From Hemerocallis citrina (Eukaryota > Streptophyta > Magnoliopsida > Asparagales > Asphodelaceae), in NCBI GenBank assembly GCA_017893485.1, contig CM030366.1, forward strand, positions 47,862,283 through 47,926,282: a DNA stretch of 64,000 nt, written 5' to 3'. The stretch's first letter is position 1, and each line of letters starts with the position of its first letter. Positions 43,530 to 54,634 of this stretch are shown piece by piece. A program made the translations under genes and the position numbers. The notes under the pieces are model-generated. The model worked only from the letters and a program-made list of their open reading frames with translations. It made no database searches and was not told where the DNA came from.

Positions 43530-44512
43530 CGTACTTGGGTCGATCGGACTAAGGCCTGACCCGTATAGCACATCCTCGGTCATCTCTCTCCAACTCAACA
43601 TCGGGAGGGCCACGATCTTCCTCGCCACTTCCTCCTCGACCGCAGTCAGTTCCGGGTCGGCCCTCGCGAACTTTGGCACCTCTACTTTCCATCGGCTCGG
43701 AACTTGCAGCATCGATGGCTCCCTCAATATGAAGAACTTCTCCTTCCAGCCTTTGATCGAGTCCGGGTTTTCTATAATCCGAACGCCTTTCCTCGGCGCC
43801 AGGTAGTATCGATGTTCGGTCTTGTGCATCCAGTTTATCCGATACATGCTTCGGAAGACCGTCAGATCCGGCTCGACTTCGGCATTGCGGCACTGCAGCA
43901 GGAAGGCGTTCACATGGTGCCATGTGTTCGGCATGAATTGGGTCGGCACAAGGCAGTACCACCCGACGACCAGACGAATGAAGGGGTGCAAAGGAAATCG
44001 CAGTCCGGTGTTCAGAGAGTCGCAGTCGAACATGCACATATCCGACGACGACAGCTTGGAGTTCGCTCGCATCCCTGGGCCGGGGAGAATTAGCTTGTAC
44101 TCCGGAGGGATGGCGAACCCTTTTCTGATCTAGAGCAGGTCCCTCTCGGATAGCACCGATCCAATCTCGTCCGCCTCGGTAGTCAGAACCGGGTTGTTCT
44201 CTTCGTAAACTTCCGACTGACCGAGGATCGCCTTCTTCATGAGGTCGCCCTCGTACTGCCTAACCCCAGCGTGCCCGGACAGTACACAAGGGTATTGGCC
44301 CGTCTCAGGGACTTGCCTCGGATTCTCCACAATCACCTCGACCACAGGAGATTGGGCCACTACCCTCATCTTCTTCTTCTCCTTCCTCACCTCAGCCACA
44401 GACGGCTCGGCTACTTACTTCCCCTTCCTTCGGATCTCCATCTGCCTCCTCTCCTCGGCACCACTATCGCCTGAGGACGAGGCCTCACTCCCCGAGTTCA
44501 CCCTTGACATCT
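43530..44512 (-). pseudogene. Gypsy-2 antisense gene, first exon (broken)
   Basis: From ATG 44510-44512 (MSRVNSGSEASSSGD), with stops near 44415 and 44130, the frame carries the conserved antisense domain at 43530-44072: LVPTQFMPNTWHHVNAFLLQ, HRYYLAPRKGVRIIENPDS, IKGWKEKFFILREPSM. It matches the Gypsy-1 exon 13640-14083 in order and spacing, so both elements inherited this gene. Confidence 0.62.
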
Positions 44513-44939
44513 CTATAAAAAAGCAAAGGCAAGTAGACTGACCTTGAAGTGACGTGCCCTTGAAGTGACGTTCACGGTCGGAATAAGCTCGCCAGAAATC
44601 GCCTGGCCCACGCGACAGCTAACGCAACCGCCTTGGAGCAAAAATCGCCGCTAGCAGAGAGCACAGAGAGTAAAAGTGAAAGCTTGGAGTGAAAAGTGAG
44701 AAATGAGCTTGGGGGTGGGGGAGTAAGAACGTATAACCCCAGTGCGACGTTTGGGCCTCCTTGGGAACTTAAAAGCCCGCTATGAAGCCAAAGCGCCAAA
44801 GCGGAGAGTTGCAACGTTTCAGTTTCACAACAAAGACTCCACAAAGCGCTCAAGTCCACGACTCGGCCATCGGTTCGCCTAGCCGACCTACCGAACAGTC
44901 TGGTTAAGCAGCCGAGCTACTGAGTCCGCTTCAACACCG

Positions 44940-46190
44940 AGCTTCCTAGCCGAGGGGACGAGGAATCGACCCTCATATATGGAGAAAAATCCTTCCGAGG
45001 CTTAATCACCGTCAGATCTCTCCAAAATTTGTGTCAAGACACGATGGACGGTTCAGATTGCGCCACGCTCACAAAACGACAAAATAACGTTTTCTCGTGA
45101 TCTGAACCCAGCCATCGTGATTCACGCAATGATCTGACCACGTGTACCTTCCGAGCTGCGTGCCACCGGTTTGCCTAGCCGAGCTACCGAATGGCCTGGC
45201 TAAGCAGCCGAGCTGCCGAGCCGGAGGGTGACGACGCTTAAAATCCAGGATGCTTTAAAACGTCCAACTCCATGCCTCGGCTATTAGCACCAAGCTTCCG
45301 AGCCGAGGGGATGAGGAACCGACCCTCATATATGGAGAAAAATTCTTCCGAGGCCAAATCACCGTCGGATCTCTCCAAAATTCGTGTCGAAACTCGATGA
45401 ACGGTTCAGATTGCGCCACGCCCACAAAACGACAAGATAACGTTTTCTCGCGATCTGAACCCAATCCTCGTGATCCACGCAATGATGGACGCTCAAGATC
45501 CGACCACGTGTACATTCCGAGCCTCCTGCCACCGGTCTGCCTAGCCGAGCTACCGAACAGCCTGGCTGAGCAGCTGAGCTACTGAGTCGGAGGGCACGAT
45601 GCTCCAGAGCCAAGACTCTTCAAAACGGCCCACTCCATACCTCGGCTAACGACACCGTGCCTCCGAACCGAGGGGACGAGGAACCGACCCTCGTATATGG
45701 AGAAAAAATCCGCCGACCCTCCTCAGCCGTCAGATCTTGTCAAAAAATGCGCTCGTCATGATGGACGGCTCAGATCTTGCCACGTTCACTAAACGACAAG
45801 ATAGCGTTTTTTGGGGATACGCACTGAGATGGACGTACAGGATCACGCCACGTGGTTTGGCTGATTTCGAACTACGTGCCGATCTGCCCGAGCCGAGGGG
45901 ACGAGGAACCGACCCTCGTATATGGAAAAAAAATCCGCCGACCCTCCTCAGCCGTCGGATCTTGTCAAAAAACGCGCTCGTCATGATGGACGGCTTAGAT
46001 CTTGCCACGTTCACTAAACGACAAGATAGCGTTTTTTGGGGATACGCGCTGAGATGGACGTCCAGGATCACGCCATGTAGTTCGGCTGATTTCGAGCCAT
46101 GTGCCGACCCGCTGAGCCGAAGGGACGAGGAACCGACCCTCGTATGCGAAGAAACTATCTACCGAGGAGCGCGGGTCGTCTGATCGCCCA
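44940..46190 (+). repeat. Second tandem array in Gypsy-2 (units of about 355 and 225 bp)
   Basis: A block opening CGAGGGGACGAGGAACCGAC and continuing TATATGGAGAAAAA starts at 44951, 45304, 45669, 45894 and 46118 (spacings 353, 365, 225, 224). A related block lies at about 40910, on the other side of the antisense gene. Each unit includes a cGATGGACGGcTCAGAT(C/T)-type word and AACGACAAGATA(G/A)CGTTTT. Confidence 0.85.
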
Positions 46191-46239
46191 GAAAATCGCG
46201 CTCGGCGCTGATCAAGGGCCCAGATCGCGCCATGCCATA

Positions 46240-46640
46240 AATCGGTATTAAAAATTAGTTTTTATTTATTTTAATCGTTTTATTTATTTAAAAATTGCGA
46301 AAAAATTATCAAAAATTCGAAAAATTAGCAACAAATTCTAGAAAATAATTATAAATTCGGGAGAATATTTTTGAGCCCCTGAACGAACAATTATTACCTA
46401 GAATGTGTTGATAAGACCCCCGGACGACTGGTTAACACATCGCAAAACAAAATAAATAATCCGGAAAAATAGATAAAAACCGCCGGATGTCCGGAGAAGC
46501 TCGAGAGCAGCTTACAGCTTCAAAAATCACCTCACTATCTCCTTCGAGGTTCAAAACCCTCCATTTGGACTCCGATACAACTCCACTAGCCATTAAAACA
46601 GTTAAACTACTCCCCAAAGGCGGATCAAACTCAGTCTTTA
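46240..46640 (+). other. AT-rich segment before the Gypsy-2 polypurine tract
   Basis: Unlike the GC-rich internal region, 46240-46480 is strongly AT-rich (runs such as AAAAATTCGAAAAATTAG). No frame or repeat is recognised. Confidence 0.5.
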
Positions 46641-46655
46641 GGAGTGGGGGGCTCG
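46641..46655 (+). other. Gypsy-2 polypurine tract
   Basis: GGAGTGGGGGG (46641-46651) lies just before the 3' LTR, very like the Gypsy-1 tract. Confidence 0.75.
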
Positions 46656-47253
46656 TGATATGGCTAAAAATGGGGTTAAATCGGAACTGTCCAAATTGGG
46701 CACGAATCTTGAAGCCTTGGGGTAAAACGGTAATTTCACCTACCAACGAGTCTGAAGCGGGTACTGGTTATCTTCTCCGAAGACCCACTTACCCGCAAAC
46801 GAATCCACCTCAACTGGGTGCGGGTTTCAACCCGCAGCAAACCCGGTCCAGAAGGGATAGAATTAGGGTTTCTGATTAAATCCTAATCAACGGCCCTGAT
46901 TCATGTCTATCCCTTCACTGGGGATTAGGGATTACATTCCTTATCTAACCACAGGGGGATTACATTCCTAATCTGATCCCAGCGGCGCCTATAAATACTA
47001 CCCATCCATCTCCATTGAGAGGTAATCAATCTTTTTCCAGTTCTTGCGCTCTTTCATAATCTTCCCTGATTACTGACTTGAGCGTCAGAGGGTGCGTCGC
47101 CGGGAACAACCCCGGTGTCTCGCACTTTTTGCAGGTGTACGGCGGGAGTCAGCGACAAACTCCGACGGAACAGGTATACAGGTTCACTATTCAGTTTCCT
47201 TAAGAATCCATAAATACTATCTGTTTGCCCCCACACCAAATTTAGCGGCAACA
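46656..47253 (+). repeat. Gypsy-2 3' LTR
   Basis: 598 bp, equal in length to the 5' LTR, followed by the TSD CTACC. Confidence 0.92.
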
Positions 47254-47275
47254 CTACCAATGACTACAGATGCTC
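47254..47275. mobile_element. AGAGCATC-family element, right terminus after Gypsy-2
   Basis: After the TSD the sequence AATGACTACAGATGCTCT is the inverted terminus of the AGAGCATC family, completing the element cut at 33489. It ends 40 bp before the next family member. Confidence 0.65.
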
Positions 47276-47315
47276 TTAGAAGGAGGTATCTTTCAGACAG
47301 GCTTTTCATTAGCTT

Positions 47316-48074
47316 AGAGCATCTGTAGTCGTTCCCTATATTTCTAAAATTTGGAAAATATAGGGAACGAACCGCTGCAGTCGTTCTCTATATTTCCAAA
47401 ATTTGGAAAAATAGCTATAGTAGGCTTCTATATTTGGGAGACGATATAGGAATTTTCCAAATATAGGAATCGACAGATCATCTTGCGTCTGATCTAAAAT
47501 AAATTTCTCGGACGCAAGATAATCTTGCGTCTGAGGAATTAATTTTTTTTTAAAAAAAAGGTCGGACGCAAGATGATCTTGCGTCCAATCATTTTTTTAA
47601 AAAAAATGTTTCGAACGCAAGATCATTTTGCGGCTGATTAAAAACAAATCCTGAAGGAATCAGATTTTGCGTCCGACGAGATTATAAAAAAAAAACACCA
47701 AAAAACAGAACAGTTTCGTGCCTGTTTTTCCCCCATTTTCCTTTTTTTTTCTTCTATGGAATATAACCTATAGGATTATTTATGCATATAAAGTTACTTT
47801 TAGATTGGTTTGATTATTTGATCAAGGGATGAGATTAAATGGACCTACAAAAATTATTATGTATTTCTATGCGTACAATTTTTGTTATAAAAAAAATTGT
47901 GTAGGACTCAAAAAAAAAAAAATTCCTTTAAATCAACGACCGAGATTCAAAAGCAAAAGGTCATCCACCGTTGGACTTAAATTTTGGGTTTCAACGACTA
48001 CAAGCCCAACTCAAAATTCCTATTTCTAAAACCCAAATATAAAATTTTTAAGTCTAAACGACTAAAGATGCTCT
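47316..48074. mobile_element. Non-autonomous TIR element, AGAGCATC family, copy 2
   Basis: Termini AGAGCATCTGTAGTCGTT (47316-47333) and its complement with one mismatch (48057-48074), flanked by a possible 3-bp TSD CTT. The interior contains palindromic units with arms GGACGCAAGAT and complement around a single base (about 47512-47535, 47572-47595, 47615-47640). Non-coding. Confidence 0.78.
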
Positions 48075-48090
48075 CTTATTAGCAGCTAGC

Positions 48091-48492
48091 AGAGGTTTTC
48101 CAGAAGGCTAAATTTGGAAGAAAAAAAAAACCCTTGAACTATCTCCTTTATGCAAAAAACCTCACTGAACTTTTTTTTGCGCAAAAAACCACACTCAAGT
48201 ATAGTTGCAAAAAACCTACTCCAACGGCCTAAGCTTTCTGATAAAGTTGAGTGAGACTTTTGACAATAATGAAAAAGATGCATAATGTTTTCTGAACCAA
48301 CTTGCAAAAATGAATAATGTTATCTAATACATGCAGAAAAGTTAGATGTAGTTTTTTGAAAATATACTTCATGAGATTTTTTTACTGAAGTATTTTAGTG
48401 TGATTTTCTGCACACAAAAAAGTTCAGTGAAGTTTTCTGTATAAAGAGAATATTGTTCAACAGCCCAATTTAGCTTTTCCGGAAAGGAGAGA
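48091..48492. mobile_element. Fold-back MITE-like inverted repeat
   Basis: The left arm (TTTTCCAGAAGGCTAAATTT, then CCTCACTGAACTTTTTTTGC) and the right arm (AGTTCAGTGAAGTTTTCTG, then CAATTTAGCTTTTCCGGAAA) are diverged inverted copies of about 130-150 bp. TSD not resolved; superfamily unknown. Confidence 0.6.
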
Positions 48493-48601
48493 GAAAGAAA
48501 GAGCTTTTTACCAAAAGATTCCCTTCCAGTGGAACAACAGGAGTATATCCTTCTAGTTTTGGCTCGACCATCCAACATACATACTTAACACTTATCTACC
48601 T

Positions 48602-48645
48602 TGGCTATCTATCTATCTATCTATCGATCTATCTATCGATCGATT
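48602..48645. repeat. (CTAT)n/(CGAT) tetranucleotide microsatellite
   Basis: CTAT units with interspersed CGAT. Confidence 0.92.
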
Positions 48646-50109
48646 TTTTACTTTAAATATTTGGATAATGACCTTAAGAATACTTCTGTTGGATGATCTA
48701 GAATCACCTTGAATTTTTTTAATACAAAAACTTTAACAAATAAAATCTTTTAAAATATTTCCACCTGTGAAATCATTAGAAAATGGCAACATGCGATACC
48801 TAAATAACCTTTCTAAGACGCAGAATGTCAAAGATTACAAATAATAATAATACAAAAAGGAAAAGTGTAGGAAACTCGAAACTATTTGAAATGGGACGAT
48901 TTTTAAAGAAAATGAAATCGATCAAACTGTTTGGGAAAGCCTTGTGGCAAAATTATGATTTCAAATTGGGTGAAAGCAGGCTAATTTGGCAAATTGGTCC
49001 ATAGAACCCCTTCAGCGATGATCTGCTTAAATTTTGAAATACTTATTTGCAAATAAAGGACTCACATACTTTTATATAATCACATATTTGCATATCCCTC
49101 ATCCATATGAACCTCTTCAAAGCACACACAAAAACCCTAAATGGTCAATTGGGGATTTCTGTTAAAAACACAGACACACACTCACACATACAGTTAGTAT
49201 GACTCTTCACTGAACCTTTCAGCAAAACTATGCAGATGGCAAACCTACACAAAATACAAAAACTAGGCTAATATAAACTTGGACCACAACCATGTAGCTT
49301 TCCTGCTTTAAGCCAATGAATTGCCCCCAAAACAGTGATAATGACAAAACCCTAGGAACATAGATAGCAAACCCGAAAAAAAAATGCAGCAATTGCCTCA
49401 GACTAAGTGAATAATAGCTTTTAAAGCCAGTAAGCAAGCAAGATAGGCATGATACTAGAGCATCTCTCTCTCTCTCTCATAAAAGAGATGACAGTATAAT
49501 TCAGATCATAGAACAAAGGAAACCCTTCAAAGTCCCCCCAGAGCCTTCACAGATTTTGGCACCAAAAACCAAACAGTGAACTCCAAACTATGGACCACTC
49601 CTAAAAGGAACTCCTTACAACACAAATGTACCTCATGTGTACAATAATGAAATCAACTGTAGAAACACACATGAATTGTTAATTAATGAAGAAACAAAAC
49701 ATGCACCACCCGTGTTTTATTTCTTTGCCTTCCTTTTTATTTTTTTATTTTATATTTTAGATAAATATAGAGTATGGTCTAAATTAATAAGAAGTTAACA
49801 AAACATAACTATAAAACATAACCATAGTAGTGGCTAACCTACAGAGAACACCAAAGCACGAAATAAAACATAAATCTTCAACAAAACCTTGGAGAGTGGG
49901 ACACAACAAACAATTGAGGTCCCTCCAACAAATCCTGACAGGTGGGTGTCCGATCCGTGACGCTCTGCTCAGTCGATAATAGGCCCGGTCACACCCACCT
50001 CGTCGTACTCGTCCATTCACAGATTTCTTTGCCTTCCATTGTTTGGTGTTAAAAAACATATTGGGTTCACATAATTAACATCACAAATGTCATGTCAATT
50101 TGAAGGGTT
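48646..50109 (-). other. 3' flank of the AP2-like gene
   Basis: No coding frame or repeat terminus recognised apart from a short (CT)n at 49463-49480. The part closest to 50110 should hold the 3' UTR of the minus-strand gene. I cannot place the poly(A) site. Confidence 0.5.
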
Positions 50110-53100
50110 TCAGCTCCTGGAGTAGTAATTGGACGAGGATAGGGGAGAGAATTGAAGATGGCTGGTGGCAGTGGTTGGTGCGGACGGAGGAATGACAGCT
50201 GTCGAAGTGATGGTAGAGAATCCTGATGATGCTGCAGAAGAGAACAGCTGAAATGGCATCGGTGACGACCCATGCATTTGCCATGCCCAGTTGGGTTGAG
50301 CCGGCGAGCCAATTAACCACCTCTTCTCTGCAGCGGCTCTTTCCTGGGTTTCACACGACTCGTGATTAACATTCAGAGGTGACATTCACAACGCAAACAA
50401 AACGAACCAGATAAGAGAGTAGCAAAAAGTACTTTGTATGCATGAGTTTCCGACGCAGTTTGTGCTTGTTCCTTGGGCAATATAATGCAAAGGGACAATG
50501 ACAATGCATATCACAAAATCTTATTGAAATCAAGGATATCTTGCAGTGTCAAAATCAACAACCAAAAAACAAGCAAACTTTAATGAAAAATTGTAGAAGT
50601 AGAATTCAAATGGAGAAACCTCTGTTTGTCCCGTTTACTAAAGCTTGTTGAGTGTTTCATAAATGGAGTAGTAATTTCACCCGGAGACAATGCAAACGAG
50701 AAAGGGAACAAAGGGAAACAATAATCTTAACAACCAAAAGAGGGTAACAGTAAAACATTAGCAAAATCTAAACTAGGATGGGTTTTTGTGTATATCAAGG
50801 ACTCCATAAACTCAGACCATTGAAGAAGGAACAAGACATTGTCGCATGCAGATTATAGTATAAATAAATCTCATAGAATATATGACCTTTTCAAAGCAAA
50901 TATAAAATCAACCACCAATAGTCCGCTATTCAATTATTAAGACTAAATAATCACATTCTGGAATTGTTTTAAGTCAAAATTTCTGCATTGGTAGTTTAAT
51001 ATGAAATCTCTATTCACAATTGAACATTAGGTTTGTAGCACGATGAAACAACAATGAGGAAAAAGTAATTTGTGGAATGTACCTCAGATGAGGGACAGAA
51101 ACTAGGATATAGAGCAGTCCATGCTTGAGGGTGCTCAAATGTCATTGTTGAGCTATGTTGCTGACTAGCAGAAATAGATGAAGGGTTGTCGATCTGCAAC
51201 ATGGAAATAAAGCAAACAATATTAACATAGACAGGTGATTAACATATCAAGTAATGCTAGGACAAATTGAATAAAATGCTTAACGGGATGCACACACGGG
51301 ACTTTTTTAGTACCAACTTCCAACATGTTCATATGCAATAATCAAATGATGCCAATACCCAAACATCTATGCGATCCTTATGCTTAATGGAAAATGAATA
51401 GCTTTAAAGGATATAATTAGTAAGGAATTTTTAGTTATTACCCTAACTTTCTTAGGGTCAGAATCTTCAAAGGAGTTAAACTGGTATTGGACAGCCAAAG
51501 TAATACCAGCCTTCTTTGAACTACCCACAGTCGGTTGAGAAATCCTCAAGTTCAGATCGAGCTCATTCCCAATGGCTGCCAAATGTTTAATAACCGACAA
51601 AAAGTCAGTACATACAATTTGATTAATTGAACTTTTTGATAACAATTCCAGAAAATTCCATTAATAAACAATACCTTCACCATCTGCCTCGGGGAGCATG
51701 TCACCTTCATAGCTACTTGGCTCAAAATTAGTAACAGCTTCCCTTCCATTACATTTAATAGCCACTTTGTCGTAAGCCCTAATGTTGAAAACCCGGAAAA
51801 GAAAAAAAGGAGAAAATTTTATATTGGTCGCAACCAATTAATCTGAATTTTTTAAAGGGAAATCACCGCAACAACTAAACAAATCCATTTCTCTGTTTGA
51901 CCTTGCAGCTTCTATTTCGCTGTTGAATAACCCAAGATACATGTACCTGCATTCAAGTTCTAATCGGTAAAGACTTGGTTTCCAAAACCTCCCCCCCCCC
52001 CCCCTTCCTCTCAAATCTCAATCACCACAACCACGAGGCACATAACCCACTCTCGCATAATTCACCAAACACAAGACCATCCGAAAGACATTGACTTACA
52101 TAGTGCAAAAGCAAGGATGCATGCATGCATTCATTTAAACAACCTAAACTTAATTGAACACAAATGTAGGAGAGAATCATACTTTTTGCCAAGGAATTGC
52201 CCCAACCGAGCTTCCCATCGGCCGCACTTGTGAAGCGTAACTCCTCGATACTTGGAGCTCCCCCTCGAGAACCCAGTGCTTTGTCGCCGAAGTGTGTGAA
52301 CAAACTCCTCCTTGCTCAAATTCCTCATCTATACAACAATGCAAACATTTTACAACAAAATTCTCAACACCTCTATTCAAACTAAACAGTCAAGTCCAAT
52401 ACCTGCTTCAGATCCTCATCATAGTCACTAAGATTGAAGTTGATATCTGCATCAACTCCCCTAAACTTAATGGCTGCTCTATCATATGCCCTGCAAAATA
52501 ACCATCATGATCACTTCAGATTAAACCTTCCATTTAAAATAAATAAAAAAACAATAAATGAGATTCAAATTCTAACTATTTTCCCAACCTTGCAGCAACA
52601 TGAGCAGTGTCAAATCCTCCTGAAAATTTTAAAATAGAAAAATAGAAAGAAAGAAAAAAAAAAAAAAAAAAAAAACTAAAGATCAGATTATGATATATTT
52701 AAAAGAAAAAGTACAAATGTCAAAAAAATATCGATCAAACCCTCACCTAAATAGACTTGCTTCCCGCAATCCCTAAAACCAGAACAACACCCAAAATAAA
52801 TAAATAAATAAATAAATCAACAAAACTGCATTTATCCAACATTTAATTCCACAAAAGGAAACAATGAAACTCACCAAATATGAGACTCCCATCTCCCAGT
52901 CCTCCTATAAAAAGTAACCCCTCTATACTGCGAGCTCCGAGATCTCGGCCCTCTCCTACTCTTCTTCACCAGCTGCTGCTGAGGTGGCGCCGGCGCCGGC
53001 GGCTGCTGCGGCAGTACCCTGAGCTCCCCCGCCCTGAGCCCCAGATCCACCCAATGCGCCGGCCTCGTCGAAGACTCCGCCGCCTCCGCCACAACAGCAG

Positions 53101-53293
53101 GCATCGGAAACAGCTCCTTGGTCACCATACTCTGGTTTTGCCCCCTCAGAATCTCGAATGGAAACCTGGAACAAGAATCCTCCGAGATCTCCGCATTCAG
53201 TAAGGAAGAGTTCGACGTGCCGGAATCCACCCTCTCCGCCGCCGACGACTCTTCCGACGACGCTATGTTCAGATCCAACATCATATCATACAA
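50110..53293 (-). CDS. AP2: APETALA2-like transcription factor (two AP2 domains)
   Basis: euAP2-type nuclear DNA-binding protein, 445 codons in ten exons (minus strand): 53293-52875, 52772-52747, 52619-52589, 52490-52403, 52328-52183, 51946-51902, 51778-51675, 51575-51442, 51193-51083, 50343-50110. All junctions are GT-AG and phases join without a break; the 26-bp and 31-bp microexons inside the first AP2 domain are typical of the family. Seen: N-terminal MLDLN, a VTKELFP motif, basic [12 protein letters not shown] (110-121) before AP2 domain 1 (YRGVTF from 123), linker [19 protein letters not shown]2 domain 2 ([20 protein letters not shown] from 215), an EAR-type LDLNLRIS (292-299), and AASSGF encoded by a miR172 site. 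Family role: floral organ identity, flowering time and seed traits. AP2 versus TOE3 subclade is not resolved. It is the only intact host gene in the window. Confidence 0.95.
50217..50237 (-). promoter_or_regulatory. miR172 target site
   Basis: The minus strand reads CTGCAGCATCATCAGGATTC plus T, identical to the classic miR172-complementary site in the last exon of euAP2 genes. It encodes residues 404-410 (SAASSGF). Predicts cleavage or translational repression by miR172. Confidence 0.95.
51991..52004. repeat. Poly-C run in an AP2 intron
   Basis: Fourteen C residues in the intron between the fifth and sixth exons. It may be a sequencing or assembly weak point. Confidence 0.9.
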
Positions 53294-54108
53294 GAGTATC
53301 TATGGTAGATCGAAATAGTTTCTTTCAATTGTCAGTTAATTAATTTCTTGAAATCTTCTCACTCTTGAAAGGATGGTAAAGAATAAAAGTGGTTTTTCAA
53401 TAAGAGTCAGATTTCAAGAAGAAGAGCCAAAGCAAGTAGAGGTAGAAGCAGCAGAGAGCAGAGTCGTTTTTTCGAAACATTTGCTCTGAAACTTTTCAGC
53501 ATTTATTAATTGAACAAAAATTAAAATTAATTAAAATCTAAACTCAAAAAAAAAAAATACTGGAGTAACAAAGAAAATAAAAGGGATGGAAGGAAGGAAG
53601 CAGGGGATATGAAAGAGGAATGGAGCAGAGAAGACAATAAAAATAATACAGTATCAATTAAATTACCCGAAATAACAATGGTTGGTTAGTTTTATAGAGA
53701 TGGGTTTTGGACAGGTGACCGAGAGTAGTGGGTCAGCCCGGTGGGGGGACAGACAGCGAGAGGGAAATATCTGGGGATGGGGGGCCGTTGCCTTCGTTTG
53801 GAGGGGGATTTAGGTTTTTTTTTTTGGGGGTTTTGTATTTTTTTAAGTTGTTCTTTAAAAAATAATTTAATAAGTGGGAACAATTTGATGTCGGAGGTGG
53901 AAAAGATTGCTAGTTATCTCGCCCCCCGGGGGGGGGGTAAGGGTGTAAAATGAGCCTAGCCAGTCCCGCTCAAGCCTACCGGAAGGGTTGGGCTCGGGCC
54001 TAAGCCTGCTGCCTTTAAAAAACCTAGGCTCTAGGCCCAGGCATATATCTGGGCTTTTGGAATGCCGATGGATGGGCGTCAATTTCTGGCCTAAAATTCG
54101 GACTATTA
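53294..54108 (-). promoter_or_regulatory. 5' UTR and proximal promoter region of the AP2-like gene
   Basis: On the minus strand the 200 bp before the ATG are pyrimidine-rich (CTCTGCTCTCTGCTGCTTC, CTTTGGCTCTTCTTCTTG), as in many plant 5' UTRs. I could not fix a TATA box. Upstream promoter space is cut short by a Helitron starting at 54109, about 0.8 kb from the ATG. Confidence 0.5.
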
Positions 54109-54280
54109 TCTCTAATATTATAATGAGAGAAGATCTTAGTATCATTTGTAAATCTATCAACGGGTGTGACGTGCCGACATAATTAATATGAAGGAGTTTT
54201 CAGTTCAAGTCCTCACCATATCAAAGTTTTTATTTTTTAAAAAATTTATTAAGACGTGCATCACACGTATAAATTACTAG
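54109..54280 (+). mobile_element. Complete 172-bp non-autonomous Helitron
   Basis: Starts TCTCTAATATTATAATGAG, ends with hairpin ACGTG-CATCA-CACGT (54254-54268) then ATAAATTACTAG, and sits between host A (54108) and T (54281). These are the TC start, 3' hairpin, CTRR end and AT target of Helitrons. A second start of this family is at 63944. Confidence 0.82.
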
Positions 54281-54634
54281 TATAATGTAATACATTTTTT
54301 TTAAGGTTAAGAACATATGCACACCTGAAGTTTTAAGTATTTCCAAAATAACACTTGAAGTTTTTATATTTTCAAAGTAATACATAAAGTTATTATATAT
54401 ATGTCAAAATAGCACCCGACGTTTTCTCCCCGGTTAAGTAAAAGAAATATTCGCGAATTATACATCTTATCGAGTATAAATGCATTGACAAAATTACCCT
54501 CCTCTTTTTATACATAAACCTTAAATCCCTTAATATCTCTTTCCCCTTTCTCCATAAACCCTAGTACGAAATTGTCATCATCTTCTTCCTCATAAGTATT
54601 CTAGCTCAACCTACAGCTCTTTCTTCATTGAGCC
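54281..54634. other. Spacer upstream of the GRF pseudogene
   Basis: AT-rich with a loose internal repeat (AACACTTGAAGTTTT, AATACATAAAGTTAT). Its end (TCTTCTTCCTC...CTCTTTCTTCATTG) could be the old 5' UTR of the following pseudogene. Confidence 0.45.

Larger units (their letters stand above)
33490..47253 (+). mobile_element. Gypsy-2: Tat-like Ty3/Gypsy LTR retrotransposon, decayed
   Basis: This 13,764-bp element has two 598-bp LTRs and a perfect TSD CTACC (33485-33489 and 47254-47258). The coding order matches Gypsy-1, including an antisense gene after integrase, but LTR sequence and tandem arrays differ, so it is a separate family of the same lineage. The LTRs differ at about 20 sites by eye, so it is older than Gypsy-1. 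gag-pol has many stops and frameshifts. Confidence 0.92.

Noticed and set aside
49784..50059. 91-codon minus-strand frame downstream of the AP2-like stop
   Set aside because: It is beyond the in-frame TGA of the last AP2 exon, has no domain, and the AP2 C-terminus is already complete.
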